A stretch of 64,000 nucleotides of DNA from Roridomyces roridus (GCA_029378245.1 JARKIF010000013.1:868001-932000); one strand, 5' to 3'; positions 10,316 to 22,601 are shown, counted from the first letter of the stretch. The notes: generated from the sequence alone by a model not told the origin. Program-made: numbers and translations.

Positions 10316-11939
10316 ATGGCGATAAACGCCGAAACCAGCGCTGCGGCAATGTAATGTCTACACTCCTGATCCCACTCGCTGTTCTGACCCGGCCTCAGAC
10401 GCTTCCAGAATTATTTTCATCTCGTCGGCATCTGTAGGTTTTCGACTCCTGTTTGTCAACTTCAACTCACTGCGCTTAGCGTTTCTCATTTGGGATCACA
10501 TACTCACCTTCGGTATACTTGCTTTTGCTGTGGTACTCCCCAGCTAATGGGGCTCAGGGCGTGAATGTCGATTCTTCTGGAATCGCAGGAAGTCCACGAC
10601 GAGTACTTTCCTGTTCTTCATTCTTCGATACGGCGCACTGGGAACCAACATTCCCGTCTTGGTGTTCTCCTTTGTGACTCTCCCAACCAAGACGGTGAGC
10701 ACCCTTACTTTCTCCCGCTGTGCTTATCATGCTGACGCTTCATAAGGCGTGAGTACACAGATGCATCACTTCCAAAGAATGCAACTGAACATCCTCCGGA
10801 ATACAGCTGCTTAAACTATGACTTGGTGCATCAATGCTTCATGCTCCTGACCCAGGTCGGCGTCTCTGGCAAGTGATCGAGCACATCCCAGGGACATGGG
10901 CTCACAGACCGGATGCCCAGTGGTCATGATCCTCCGCATATATTCCCTCTATAGCCGGAGCCCGCGCATTCTGTGGTCCCTCATCGGCATCGCAGTAGTC
11001 CTCATGGGCCTCACCATCGTGCGTCCCTCAACCCTCCTGACAACTCTCAGCAATCGACGTTTCTTTCTTCCAGTGGGCCGTCCTCAAAGGCCAACGTGGA
11101 TTCGCAATGACCGTCCTACCCGGGTGTCATTTAGCGATATTCGAGTCCGGTTCATATCGTCCGTCATGCACACAATCCTTCCTTCACCATGACCTTATCC
11201 TCTAATAGACCTCGCGATCCCCTGGGTCGCCCTCTTCGTCTTTGATTCCGTCATCTTCGGCTTGACGATCCACTGCGCGTACGCAACGCGTCGCTCCATG
11301 GGCCCCAACGCCGATCTGCCCATTCACAGGCTGTTGGTGCGAGACGGTGCGTCATGGTATTCACCTCCCCGAAAACCTATTTATCGGTTTGATTGTCAGG
11401 AGCGATGTATTTTGGGTAAGCCAATGAAACGTCCTTTGAATAACCTTTTTTGTTCAGATGAAATACAGAGCGACGGCCCTGGCGAATTTGGCCAACATCT
11501 TCACGTTTTTTGTGAGTACTCACTCCTATCCTATCTATTTGCATCTCGGAGTGCTCATGACCTCACAGGTCACCGGGGTACGTTACACATTTCATCCTGG
11601 ATCTGCCGCTGCTGCTAATCAAGACACAACCTGAAGCCCACCGCCCCCGGCTCACTCGCAACGTCCGCGACGTGGTGAGTCCGTCCGTACCTCACGGTCT
11701 TCCGTGCCGTACGTGAGGTTGATTATTAGAGTGCTGATTCCCCTCTTCCATTCAGCATGTCAGTAACGATGATGACACGCCTCATGCTCAATCTGCATGA
11801 ACGAACGGAGAACACGGATAGTGTCTTCTCTGTGTCAGACCTCCGTGACCCATCTAGAGCGAGTGCATACGGAGGGGAGCTCGAGTTCGCCCTGGGCACT
11901 GACTCTCAGGCATCCCGGGCGAGTCAGGTGGTTCCATAG
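10316..11939 (+). CDS. DUF6533-domain multi-pass membrane protein
   Basis: Twelve or thirteen very short exons. I can place 10316-10350, 10399-10433, 10480-10512, 10558-10694, 10778-10868, 10921-11018, 11074-11149, 11209-11346, 11400-11415 and 11469-11511, then one or two exons to 11674 and a last exon 11756-11939. The intron 10869-10920 is GC-AG (GCAAGT). The translation has FHLVGISFLIWDHILTFGRE followed by FWNRRKS, the hallmark of DUF6533, then VVMILRIYSLY, PWVALFVFDSVIFG, a YF-x-ALANLANIF segment and TMMTRLMLNLHE, as in the seven-helix mushroom family. The function is unknown. The joint between 11569 and 11674 leaves a one-base phase mismatch, so either I misplaced a splice site or the gene carries a frameshift there. 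Confidence 0.7.
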
Positions 11940-12332
11940 CCGGGTCGAATAGAGACGGAGAAGACGGAAAGAAGATAAATATGATATGTATTCATTCATT
12001 CTATGCTCATATAGTAGTTTTCCAAGTGCGTATGTACGTACGACGGCGACAACGGAATACTAAGAGGAAGAGGGCCGTCTGTATGTAAAGCCTGAGGGCA
12101 GCTGCAAGCAAGCTCCGAAACACGGGCCTTAATCTATCACAAGGCGTCAAAACCCGGCCCCAAAACAAAAGAGCGAAATGAAACACACCTGGCCTGCGCG
12201 TGCCTGTGCTTCCCATTACAGGGAATACAACAACAACAACGCAACAAACGTCAAGGATAATGGATCAGATGCAAATGGCCGTGGATCTAAAACCGTCGAA
12301 AGGATGAATGGTGGGGAGGGGGGAGGCTAAGT

Positions 12333-13604
12333 TTATTCGTCCGGCCAAGAATCCGTGACGAGACGAATAGGGTGGGAGTGGCGGATGGGCGCAAAGGGTG
12401 ATTTGGAACTTGAAGGCCGGACGTCGACGACGATAAAGTCCTGCGCCTTGACGACGCCAGCGTCGAACGAGCCGACGGTGAGACCGGGCGTGCAGCGCAG
12501 GCTACCCGTCCAGTCGAGGGCCGCGCCGCTTTTTGAGGAGGTGGAGAAGAAGGAGGGCGGAGCAGGATCGAGCATGGCACGACCGAGAGTCTGCCTCATC
12601 GGCTCGGAGCAACCGTGGATCTGAATAAGCAGCTGACGAACGAGGGTCACCTCCACCTGCGCCGTCTCGCCAGTCGAGTCGAGGAACTCGCGGAGGGAGG
12701 CAAGGGAGCCCGCCAGCTGGACGTGCATGGGAATGGCGTCTTTGAGTCCAAAGACTTCAGCTGCGGGTGTGAAGAGGTGGAGGTCGACGGACCCGGCCGG
12801 TAAAGCGGCCTTTTGTGGCCGCGCCTGAGAGACGGTGCTCGATTGGCGCCACTCCTCCGGCATGATCTTGAGATCGGCGAGGAAGGAGCTGCTGGATAAC
12901 GGGATGGAACGTGCAGGACGAGTCCGGGGAGTGTGCAAGAATGGGACGTTCGTCGTGTTTTTGGAAGAGAGGAGAGCGGTGAATTTACGCCCGCGGTTTC
13001 GCGTGACTACCACAGAGAGGGTGTAGGCGATTTTGACAGAGATGCCACCCATGGTGATGAAGGAGGCGGTGTAGGACGCAGGAAGGGGGAACGACGCGTG
13101 GTCATCTTGTTGGAATTTTGCAGGGAGTACGACGGAAAAGGGAACGGTGCCGGGACAAGGCTCGGCAGCCGCATTTTGAGACGACAATGGCCAGAGGACG
13201 TACGACTCGTCCAAGACCTTTTTGGACACGGAGCCGCGCTCAGAGATGTTGGCCTCCATCTTGCCCTTGAGCTAGCGCGTTGTCAGCTTGGGAATACACG
13301 CAAAGAATGCACTGTGACATACCTTGAGCACGACTTCCGAGACCCTTTCGCGCTCCTGAAGATCGATGAAGCCAGTGATGAGGCCACTACGACCGTAGCT
13401 GGGGACCTCCGCGGTGGGATCCTGGTTGGTGAGCGCGACGGTGTCGAGGCCAGATTTTGTGGTGCGCGTGCCACCAAGGACACGCGCTTTTACGCGCGGA
13501 TTGTGTTCGACGAGTAGTTCGTCTGAGCTCGGTTCAGGAGAGTAGGATGGAACCGGGCTCGAGGGGGTGTAGGCCGGGAGAGTGGAGGCAGCGACGGACA
13601 ACAT
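12333..13604 (-). CDS. Arrestin-like (N-terminal arrestin fold) protein
   Basis: Two exons, 13604-13323 and 13271-12333, are joined by a 51-bp intron with clean phase; the product is 406 aa. The first 50 residues are Ser/Pro-rich and disordered. Then come VKARVLGGTRTTK and, after the intron, PGTVPFSVVLPAKFQ, SFPLPASYTASF and IAYTLSVVV, the typical alternating beta-strand pattern of arrestin N domains, followed by AEVFGLKDAIPMHVQL as the start of a second beta-sandwich. Such proteins act in fungi as ubiquitin-ligase adaptors or scaffolds for membrane cargo. I see no PPxY motif, so a Rsp5-adaptor role is not supported directly. A reading frame on the opposite strand is an antisense shadow. Confidence 0.65.
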
Positions 13605-15047
13605 TGTGCTGGGTGGGGCGCGCGGTGGGGAAGGTTTGTATGACGAGCATCGTTTCCGAGACCTTTAAATTGAACTTGTAAGCGCGTACGCAGTCGAGTC
13701 ATAGTTCAGAATAACGAAATGCACAGCAGTCGCAGTCGCCGTGTATGTCGAAGATTGATAAGCACAGTGATCTGCGGCTCCGGTGACTTCGTGGGTTGCG
13801 CACTTTTGGTGGCCTTTTGTGGGCATTTCGTCGGACTTCACAGCTCTGAAGACACAGGAAGCTTGTAGAAAGCTGTGAGAGGGTAAAAATGGCCCTCGAG
13901 AACAGAAAGAACAAAGACGAAAGAGATGAATTTCTTTACAAAACTTGATCGCTATCCGCAGTTTGACTACGCCGCGGATTGACCCTGAGACTGAATGAAG
14001 CTGCGGGGCCGCGCCGCCGCAGCATTGAAACCGTTTGTTTCCTTTGTCCGGCACAAGCGCTTGGGGCTGGCTCCGACGCGGACGACATGACGGACTGACT
14101 CACTCGCACCAATTTTCATTAGCCGCGGTGCACGGAAAGACAGTTTGAGGGGTTGAGACGTCGGGAGGAACAAGGCACTGGTCTAAGCTGGGAGGGAGGG
14201 TGGTGCTGACAGAGCCTGAACTCGAGTCAGAGCGAGTCATGGCGGTAACAAAGGAAGAGAGCGCAACGGAACTGATGCGTAGAGCATCGCCACATTGACT
14301 CATTGTAAGCCAAGGGTGCCTGGGAACGATTGATCGGCGAACGTGAAATGCGTCGGCAGTTGTGATCCGGTAGTCATGACGGGAGTTAGACGGAACAGAG
14401 TCGGATGGTTCAGCCGGGACCGGCACTGACCTCCGTTTCTATTTGTTTCAAAGACCGGCCGCCGGCATTGATGGGTGAAACATGTTCGGGCGCGGGCCGC
14501 CCCGCTGCTCAGACTCCTCGGACGCGGAGTGAGACGCTGGGAGCCCCCAACATGGCTGCCGTTGCCATCCGAGGGTGAACTGAAACAAACACGGTTGAGG
14601 TGCGGGCTTGGAATCCGAGTTGGGAAGGGTGTACTCCTTTTGAGTCTTGACTCCCTTTGCCCGTGCGTGGTTGGTGGAGCATAATGTACGAATTTTGACA
14701 CAATCGAGCAGCTTCGCTCAGAGAATATTATCCAAGTGAATTATCTTCTGCCTTTTGTCGTTGCTCATGTTTGGTCTGACGCGTCGCGTCAATTGATGAG
14801 ATGACCGGCTTGCATAAGCAGTACGCAACATCATTGATCTTCGGCTCGTCTGCCACGCGTTAATGGCCGCCCGGGCCCGAACCCCATCGCCGTCCACAGC
14901 TCTTCTTCCGCAACCCACCTTGGCTCTTAAGCTCAACACAACTGCCGCTCGGTGCCGAATGTCTACGGGGACATAAAAGACGGACATCTATCTTCCAAGG
15001 TCCCAGAATCCCTATCGCACTCAGGCCAAGCAGTCCAAGACGCGCTA
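13605..15047. other. Intergenic, no gene seen
   Basis: The reading frames are short and lack domains or splice chains. It separates two divergently transcribed genes and presumably contains both promoters. Confidence 0.45.
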
Positions 15048-15682
15048 ATGACCCTCAAGCATGTTGTTAAAAACATGCCCAGCAAAGCCAAGTCGACTCG
15101 TCCTGAAGATAAATGGCACTTTCCCTGGTTCTCAGCCAGCATGTCTGCCGACATGTCCGCAGTCTCGAACGAGGCGTCCCTCGTATCTTCAATCGCCAAC
15201 CTCCTTCCTACCACCGTGTCTCGCGTCCTGTTTGCGGTCCCATTCGTACTCACCCTCGTCCTCTACCTCACCCCATCCCTCTCCAAAACGACGCAGAATT
15301 TACACAACATCATGGCGTCTACCGAGCACGTCTTCTTCTCCTCCGTCGAGGCCGGTCTGTTCTCCGAAACCTCCGACTCAGCGCTGTACGCCGATTTGGC
15401 CAGGTGCGTCCCCTTGATACGTATTTCCTCCCTGCATTCAAACGAATCTCATTCATCGACCTTTACATTCCAAAGATTGCAATTGACAAGCTCGGAACTC
15501 CGCGAGCAGAGTCTACGAGCTTCCTTGTCCACCTGGAGTTATACGCGAGCGACTTGCACGGGTCTAGCCTTCCGCATCCGCGGCTCTGTAGACTCTGCCA
15601 CAACACTCAAGACACGGATCGAGGTATGGAGCCTCCTCTGCTCGTCTGAGGCGTTGACGTATCCTAGGTCGTTTGTTACTAG
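15048..15682 (+). CDS. Small single-pass membrane protein, conserved type
   Basis: Three exons, 15048-15403, 15476-15623 and 15668-15682, have exact phases; the product is 172 aa. It has one hydrophobic segment (LFAVPFVLTLVLYLTPSLS) in the middle, then TTQNLHNIMASTEHVFFSSVEAG split over conserved-looking helical sequence and LTSSELREQSLRASLS. The last exon encodes only five residues before the stop. The amphipathic helices after the membrane span suggest a membrane-tethered coiled coil. I recall similar small proteins in mushrooms, all unnamed. The open frame extends upstream without an ATG, so I chose the first in-frame ATG. Confidence 0.6.
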
Positions 15683-17034
15683 ATCGCTCGAGAGGTTGGC
15701 ATGCGAATGATGAACAAAAATAATGGACAACCATGGAATCTTTTGCACAACCAGCTTTCCACGCCTATACGAAACAATTCTAGTCTTTAATTCATTCTGC
15801 TGGCCCTGCCATCGAATTATTCTTGATGCGCCGCCATACTCGGATCCGCGGATTTCTCGGGTGAACGACAAGTTCTCTTTCCCATGCGCCTGGCATATCC
15901 TTGTCTTTCAAACGAATTCACATATCCCGAGTTGCCCTGTGTATCAAGTGCGCCGGGCGCGCCCACTCGCGAGGCTGTTGGATCTATCTCGTTGCTGCTA
16001 ACGAGCATCGAGCGTGGACCTCCCGACTTGCCTTGGGGACGCCGCTTGAACCGTGTGTCACAAGTGTGTCTGCGCTGCAAGCGGACAACAATCATCTGCG
16101 TATCTCGCGACCCGATGGGGACACTCATCCATGTCAAACGACTGCCGGCAGCACGACGACAGTTGGCGGCAGTGTTGCTGCGGACCAAAATGAAGGCTGA
16201 TGGCAGTGACCCCGCCCAACCCCCGCCTCACATGACTTCCAAGCAAATCCGGATATGGCTGAGTAAGTATTTGGAATGTATGCTTTATTGTCTATGGAAC
16301 GCTGTCGTGGATAGCCTTACAGGTATGCCTTCACTTCGTTCGAAGTGGCTTCCCTTGGAGTTATTTTGTCTAACCATATCGTGGTAGGTGGCCGCGGCAA
16401 CCAACACGAATCAAATCTTCTTGTATTCTCTGCCCTTGTTCTATTACATCCTCGAATAGCGCAGGCACAACCGTCGATAGTAACGGACTCTCAGGTAGGC
16501 AAGGGAAGAACTTCTCAAATGCGGTCTGAGCTCCATTATGTAGCGACGCGAAAAGCATCATCAGACCTGTGATTCGATTTTTTCCCCGTGTTGGCAGCTA
16601 GCCGTACGAGCCTCGAATCGGCAACGCTCGGGCTCGCCTCGGTCAAAATGATGGGCCCGACAAGGACGGGGATGGGCGCTGCTTGATATCGTTGTTTCCT
16701 GGTCTGTTCTTGTTCTCGTGTAGGTTTGCGTTGGTTGCTCACCCTTTCTCCTTGAAATTCTGTGCAAAATGGACGAGCACTCCATGAATGAGACGGAGCC
16801 ACCCTGCGGCTCGTCCAATATCGCGCTACAATTGATCTGTAATCACAAGCGCGCATCGGGAGACTCGGCGTTTTCGCTTGTTTTCGGTGACAGGCAGATT
16901 CGGTGGAATCAGAAATCGAGCACAGGTATGACTTGCGTCGACGACTACTTGCCAAATGCGATTTTGAATAAATACCGTGATCGGTTTTTTCGTCTGCCTA
17001 GCTTCCTCCTTCTTCCGCCCTGATCTTCTCTGGG
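15683..17034. other. No defensible gene
   Basis: The longest frame (15884-16387) has no domain and no consistent splice partners. The other frames are short. This looks like promoter and spacer DNA for the zinc-cluster gene. Confidence 0.4.
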
Positions 17035-18298
17035 ATGTACGCACTTACCAGCCAATTTCCGTCAGACGAGGTCCATATCGACATCGAGTCGGAGATGCCT
17101 CCGCTTCACCACTCTCCACACGCTTCTTTCCAACGGCGTGGATCGGCGCTTGACGCGCGGATCGCTCGTTCTCCGATCAACTACAAAACCTGGGGTGAAG
17201 AGCACAACTTCGCGGCCATGGAACATCACAACGAGGGCGTGCGTGGACTCACCACCTTTCTCTCCGTAGAGTACTGACTCATCTCCAGGTTGGAATTGCC
17301 ACTGGACCGACGTTTGCGCACCTCGGCGATCCGACAATGCCTTTCGGATTCGTCGACGTCCCGCCGCATCTCATAGGGCCGTATCTCGACTTTCCCGACA
17401 GCTACTCGGACTCGCTACGTCCTCACTCCTCCTCTTCGCATACCCTCAGCGACTCTGTCGCATCGAGCCCCGAGCCGACCGACTCCACATCAAGCTCCAG
17501 CCCGGGCATTCCCGGTCTGCATCCTTCATCTGGGCCTTACATCGATGTGCGTGCGCTTCCTCCTGTTCTACCCTTCGTCTCACGTCCTCAACCACCTATT
17601 CCCTCAGCTCCCCGCTCTCGACCTCGACGAACACAACACAGCCTGGCAGTCCTCTAGCACGGCGTTTCCCCATTCACTTCCGTATCTTGGACCCACTCAC
17701 GGGTCGGACGGGTACCAAAGTGACACTACGCCCTCGAGCTCCAACTACCCTCCATACAGCCTGGTCCCGTCCGGACAATCTCGTCGCGGGAACACCTGGG
17801 GCTACTCCTCTCCCTCCTCATCGGCACCACCACTACCCACTCATTCAGGGCATTCCGCTGCCCTTTCCGCACCTCCTCCCAAACACCGGCTGCTTTGTGT
17901 TCCTTCAGGAGACCTCCGGCGCTGGCCCGACATGTTCGACATGCGACACATGTCTAAAAAGTACACGGGCAAGAAACAGTCTCTTGCGTGCTTCTTCTGT
18001 CGCGAGCGGAAGATAGGGTGCATCCGACCGGCTGAGGACGAGCCTGATCAGACGTGCAAGTGTGTACCTACTCCGTTTTCACCCTGGATCTATTGCTTAG
18101 TCTCAAATCAGTCAATGCCTCCGCCGCAAACGCCCATGCGCATACCCTACCGAGTCGAAGCGCGGACAACATACTCGCGAGCGCAACATTGCAAAGAAGA
18201 AGTTCTTGAGTGCGGAGATTGCTGCTCAGCGGCTTCTACCAGCGGGGGCTGGCAGGCCACCCCGCACGACGCCGACGATGCAGTACACCGACGTTTGA
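17035..18298 (+). CDS. Zn(2)-Cys(6) transcription factor with a C-terminal cluster
   Basis: Four exons: 17035-17238, 17289-17546, 17608-18059 and 18112-18298. Phases fit and the product is 366 aa (299 codons further if an internal Met at 17095 is excluded from the leader). The first two thirds are Ser/Pro-rich with no fold visible. The DNA-binding cluster lies near residues 275-315: CFFCRERKIGC, a spacer, then CNQCLRRKRPC, giving C-x2-C-x6-C-x(n)-C-x2-C-x6-C, with the fourth and fifth cysteines joined across the last intron. A basic stretch (SKRGQHTRERNIAKKK) follows. Zn2Cys6 clusters are usually N-terminal. A C-terminal position is known in a group of basidiomycete regulators, of which PriB of shiitake may be a relative. 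The first Met is uncertain. Confidence 0.8.
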
Positions 18299-19265
18299 AT
18301 TATTTCATTCACTATTCTATTGTATTACTAGTATATACCTTACTTGTACGTGCCTGCTCAACAAACACGAATCTTAGTGAACTGGAACTTCTCCGTTGAG
18401 GGCACACACTCTCCGTTCTCGTTTCGTTTCCCGTAGCTCCCTTGGCTACACCATTAAAATTCAGACCAGAATCGAGATCGTCCGCCGGACAACTCAACTA
18501 GATCTTCATCCACTGCTGCCGACCCTCCTATTTTCAACGTTCTCGTTATTGTATTCCAGACACTGGACAGGACGTGCGCCGTTCCAGAAATGGATTTACA
18601 TACTATACCTCCAGCTGAGCTCCAACGTCGGCATGTAGCCGTGCCGGGCCCAACAAGCAACTTTTTGGTCAATTTTTTGGTTCCCCCTTTCAAGTGTGAT
18701 CGAAGATTCGGGTCTACGGGGGTCCGTGCCGTCGCGGATGTGTCTGTTCGCTGGCTTGGCATCAACTTACCTGCTGACTGAGACGCATTACGCAAAACGC
18801 AGGGACAGATCTACTCGGTATTCATTCCTATTGCTGTATTTCGAAATCCGATGAAACGTGTTCAAGGCCGTGAAGGAGAGAGAAAGACAACTGAAACGTC
18901 ATCGGCGGTGTGCGAATTGAAGCGAAGCGGAAAGCCGAGACGAGTCAATTGAACATTGTATTAGTTGAACACTGCCATGGTGATGTTTGAGTCAAACTGG
19001 TACGCTCTGCCGGCTCCGGCAAGTACCTGCACAGGTTATTCGAGTTTGCCGATCGCCGGGGGATGAAAGTCATCATCCCGGCAGTGATCTGCCGACGGCC
19101 GTTGCCTTGAGCCCGTCTTGTCTCCAGCTCCGTCCTTTATGACATTCTTTCATTGTTCCCGTCGAATTTCGATTTCTCCGAGAACTTGCCTAAGTACACT
19201 GACAACTTGGACCCTGAGCGAAGTACATAAAGTATAACTATAGACTGCGAACACACCCCCGTCCC
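18299..19265. other. Intergenic, no gene seen
   Basis: A 63-codon frame at 18590 starts in reasonable context but has no recognisable motif. A TATA-like stretch near 19224-19240 (acataaagtataac) could serve the secreted-protein gene that begins at 19266. Confidence 0.4.
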
Positions 19266-19867
19266 ATGTTTTCCCTGAACAGCGCGACCCTCAGCCTCAT
19301 CTTCCTCGCCATCACAGCTACGCGCTGCATCGGCCAACAACCCGCCATCGGATGCTACTCAGACGGGCCGAACAATATCCTCGTCCCATTCGACTGCTCC
19401 CCCTTCATCGAACAATTCTGCGCCTCGATTAGTGAGGCGCCGGTGAGTACTTGATATTCAGTTCTCCCATCCCGAATCACACATTCGTGAGATCCCCGGT
19501 GGCGACGGCGACGCGCGACTCGTTGGGTGCTTCACATCGACTCCAGGACTCGAATGTACGCCGTCGAATCTTGATCTTCCTTCGGTGTGTTCTGAAGTTT
19601 GAACGCACAAAAAGGCAACCTCGTCGCCACAAACTTCGGCGCTACCGCTGCAGTCCCCGGTGCAGCCAACTGCAGCGCGGCCCTCACACCCGCGGCAGCA
19701 TGTCATGTGGTGCGTCACGCGTTGCAGTGGGGTTGTCGTCCCCTAACTAACTCGCTCCGTTGCGACAGGGAGGGTTTGGACAGTTCTCTGATGATGTGTT
19801 CATCTACGGTATCGACACCGTCTTCAACGATCCTCTTGACGGTCCTTGCGATGTCATTCTGGGTTGA
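19266..19867 (+). CDS. Small secreted cysteine-containing protein, possibly frameshifted
   Basis: MFSLNSATLSLIFLAITATR is a signal peptide, followed by a mature part with paired cysteines (GCYSDGPNN, FDCSPF, EQFCASI). An intron from about 19443 to 19493 leads into LVGCFTSTPGLECTPS and LPSVCSEV. A second part reads GNLVATNFGATAAVPGAANC in a different frame, then an intron (donor near 19709, acceptor near 19769) and the end DGPCDVILG. Between SVCSEV and NAQKGNL two bases are surplus near 19598, and no intron of normal size explains them, so the gene may carry an indel. Length (about 130 aa) and Cys content fit an effector-like small secreted protein of unknown function. Confidence 0.5.
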
Positions 19868-21612
19868 AGGATATGTCTATCATTAGTATATGTCAGATCG
19901 TTTTTTTCAGTTAGTCCACACCAGAAACAGAGCCAACTTGTAGGGGTCTAAACTCGTGAAGCCCCGATTGAACTACGTTGATGTCCGGTCGCGAGTGGCT
20001 GGCATCATAGGGTCGCTCACAAAGCAACGGAGTAGCCCGGACCAGTGCCCCAGGCCCAGCGACGGTGGACTATCAGAGGCATCGAGATCCAGAAAATATG
20101 GAGTCCACGCAGTCCCGGACCCAGAAGACGCCGAACATTTGACGAAATGCGCGTAATGGGCGAACATCGCGATGGGCTGAAACTCGACTGCATTCAATTG
20201 ATCAATTGCCACGGTTCAAGACGCCGCAGACCCGAATTCTTGGGGGACATGCAAAGAGCTGCGGCCGCACCGCGCGGGGGAGGGACGCGTCGGCCTACTT
20301 AGGGGCTAATCTATGCCCAAAGGTTAGTGTCGGGGCTCGGAACTCGCCTTTCTGAAACCGCGGCTTATTGTCAGAGAAATCTTGCAAACGACCGTTTCCT
20401 CACCTACTCCCGACATCCAGTGGATACAGGTTGGATACAGATTTCATTGTGATATCCGAGTCTACATCAGTGAGACGCTCTGGACGACGGTCCGGTGAGC
20501 CGGAAAACAGGTGCGCAGAAGTTGAAAATCTACCGGCGGAACAGACTTCCTGAGATTCTATCAGACAACGAATTCCTGACACGCGGCCCCGAAGAATCCA
20601 TTCCAACTCGGGGTCGGAGTCGAAATACACCGAGCCCGAGAAGAAGCCGAAACCTTCAAGATCGAGACAAGTTTAGTCTGGCCAAATTGGCTCGGACAAC
20701 GAAGCGGTTGTGCGGCGATCTGTGAACTGCAACTTGAATTATGTAACTTCATGTTCGGTAGTATGGAGGTATCCAGGGTCACCGCACCATGATGTTGTGA
20801 AGGCCAGATGGACTCGGATCCAGACTGAGCTCAAGAACTTGAAGACGCCGCACACTCTTGACAAAGCGTTCCAATAATCACGTGCAAGCCAAAGCAGCGG
20901 AGGTCTTTAAGTTTCAATTTTAAATGCGCGGGTCGGGAGGAGTGTCATACATGCTTACTTGAAAACGCCGCCCCTTGTCGACGCGAAGACTCAAGCCTTG
21001 TTCAAAGCAGACGAGGCGGAGTCGGTTCTCGTGGATCCAGGCGCATCCAGAAGACCAAGGAGAGGCTTGGGGGGAGCCGGTGATCGCATTCTGCATGGAA
21101 AGTTGCACCGATTTCATTGACACCGATCAACAGCCAGGCGCCATGTAGTTCAAGTTTGACCAAGCGTTGTTGAAAAAACCAACAACGAGGCGCTGTCTGG
21201 CGCTGTCGGCTCTCGCCAATCTATAGGCGCGGCCAAGGAGAGGCTTATGGGTAGCCGGTGATCGCATTCTGGATGGCAAGTTGCCTCAATTGGATTGACA
21301 GGCGAATTCGAGTTTGTCGGGACCGCGAGCCTCGAGGCATGGAACGTGCGAACAATTAGGAAGAAACAGGCCAACTCTGCATGCGTTGAAATTTGCTGCC
21401 GACGGACAGTTGCTATCTAAAGCAAGTGAGCCTGTGGGACCCTGTGAGTGAGTGAGAAGAGGTGAGAAGAAACGTCCGTACATGGGGCGGCTAGCGGCAG
21501 AATGAGCGGGGTAGCATTCGATGGTTCGTTCCTAAGCTCCTTCTGGGCGAGGATTCCCTGAGCACGCCACAGAGCTCACCGTATTTGGTATCTAGCACGC
21601 CGCTGTCAACAG
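19868..21612. other. Intergenic containing diverged tandem repeats
   Basis: No gene is seen. The only structure is the diverged direct-repeat block described separately. Confidence 0.4.
20860..21300 (+). repeat. Diverged tandem repeat, unit about 178 bp
   Basis: Two copies of a block beginning CCAAGGAGAGGCTT and continuing AGCCGGTGATCGCATTCT lie at 21055-21122 and 21233-21300, exactly 178 bp apart. Their upstream flanks (CAAGC-TTGTT and GAGGCG, TCGG-TCTCG) also match. A weaker third copy of the left part (TTGACAAAGCGTT) lies near 20860. No open frame is conserved between the copies. Confidence 0.65.
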
Positions 21613-21619
21613 TATAAAG
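21613..21619 (+). promoter_or_regulatory. TATA box of the quinone reductase gene
   Basis: TATAAAG lies 57 bases before the ATG at 21670. Confidence 0.5.
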
Positions 21620-21669
21620 GTTCTGTCTGCATTCACTGCGTCAACAACAACACTTGCCCTCAGCCCACC

Positions 21670-22430
21670 ATGTCCTCACCGAAGATCGCCATCATCACTT
21701 ACTCCATGTAAGATTTTCTTGCTGGTATCGAGAACGACGTGCTCACCATCGTCAGGTATGGCCACATTACGAAGAGTGCGTCCAAGCCAGCGCGTTTGTC
21801 ACAGCCCTTACTGATAGCCTGCAGTGTCCGAGGCCGTCAAGAAGGGGATCGAAGAGGCAGGAGGCTCTGTCACCGTCTATCAGTGCGCCCCTCCATAACA
21901 GAAGAAGTCGAATCCACACTCACCATTAGCCTAGAATCCCCGAAACCCTCTCCGAAGAGGTCTTGACCAAGATGTATGCCGCCCCCAAGCCCGATCTCCC
22001 CATCATGACCCCCGAGATACTCGCCACCTACGATGCGTTCCTCCTCGGCATCCCAACGCGCTACGGCAACTTCCCCGCGCAGTGGAAAGCCTTCTGGGAC
22101 TCGACGGGTAAACTGTGGACGGCGGGAGCGTTGGCGGGCAAGTATGCTGGTGTGTTCGTCAGCAGCGCTGGACACGGTGGCGGACAGGAGAGCACCGTTA
22201 TTGCGGCCCTCAGCACTCTCGCCCATCATGGCGTGGCTTTTGTGCCGTTTGGATACTCGCATGCGTTCCCCCAGCTGTCGAACGTGACCGAGGTGCATGG
22301 TGGATCGCCCTGGGGCGCTGGGACGTTTGCGGGGCCGGATGGATCGAGGCAGCCGTCGGAGCTCGAGTTGGAGATTGCTGCCATTCAGGGCAAGGCTTTC
22401 TATGGCGTTGTTAGCAAGGTCGCGTTTTGA
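21670..22430 (+). CDS. WrbA-type NAD(P)H:quinone oxidoreductase (flavodoxin fold)
   Basis: Four exons, 21670-21707, 21756-21775, 21825-21882 and 21935-22430, give 203 aa with exact phases. The N-terminal FMN phosphate loop ([12 protein letters not shown]) is followed by [11 protein letters not shown] and then [37 protein letters not shown] and the end [19 protein letters not shown]. These are the conserved blocks of WrbA and fungal 1,4-benzoquinone reductases, which reduce quinones by two electrons using NAD(P)H and FMN, and in brown-rot fungi are linked to Fenton chemistry. It is cytosolic, with no signal peptide. A paralogue with an N-terminal extension lies at 58698. Confidence 0.9.
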
Positions 22431-22601
22431 GGCATCGTGTATGAGTAGTAGATGGAAGCAGAAGAGAGAAATTTTGATGCACGTGCTCAGATTTCGCGAC
22501 AGATCATACCAAGCACAGACAAGCAACTTGGCCTCAGAATAAATATTGGCAGACGCCGACATTCCAGAGTGGACAATTATAATAAGTCTTCTTCTGCCGA
22601 A

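Noticed and set aside
12835..13517. Plus-strand open frames opposite the arrestin-like gene
   Set aside because: Antisense shadows of a well-supported two-exon gene; no domains.
15884..16387. 167-codon plus frame with several Cys and Arg
   Set aside because: No domain, no splice neighbours, and a competing minus-strand frame of similar quality.
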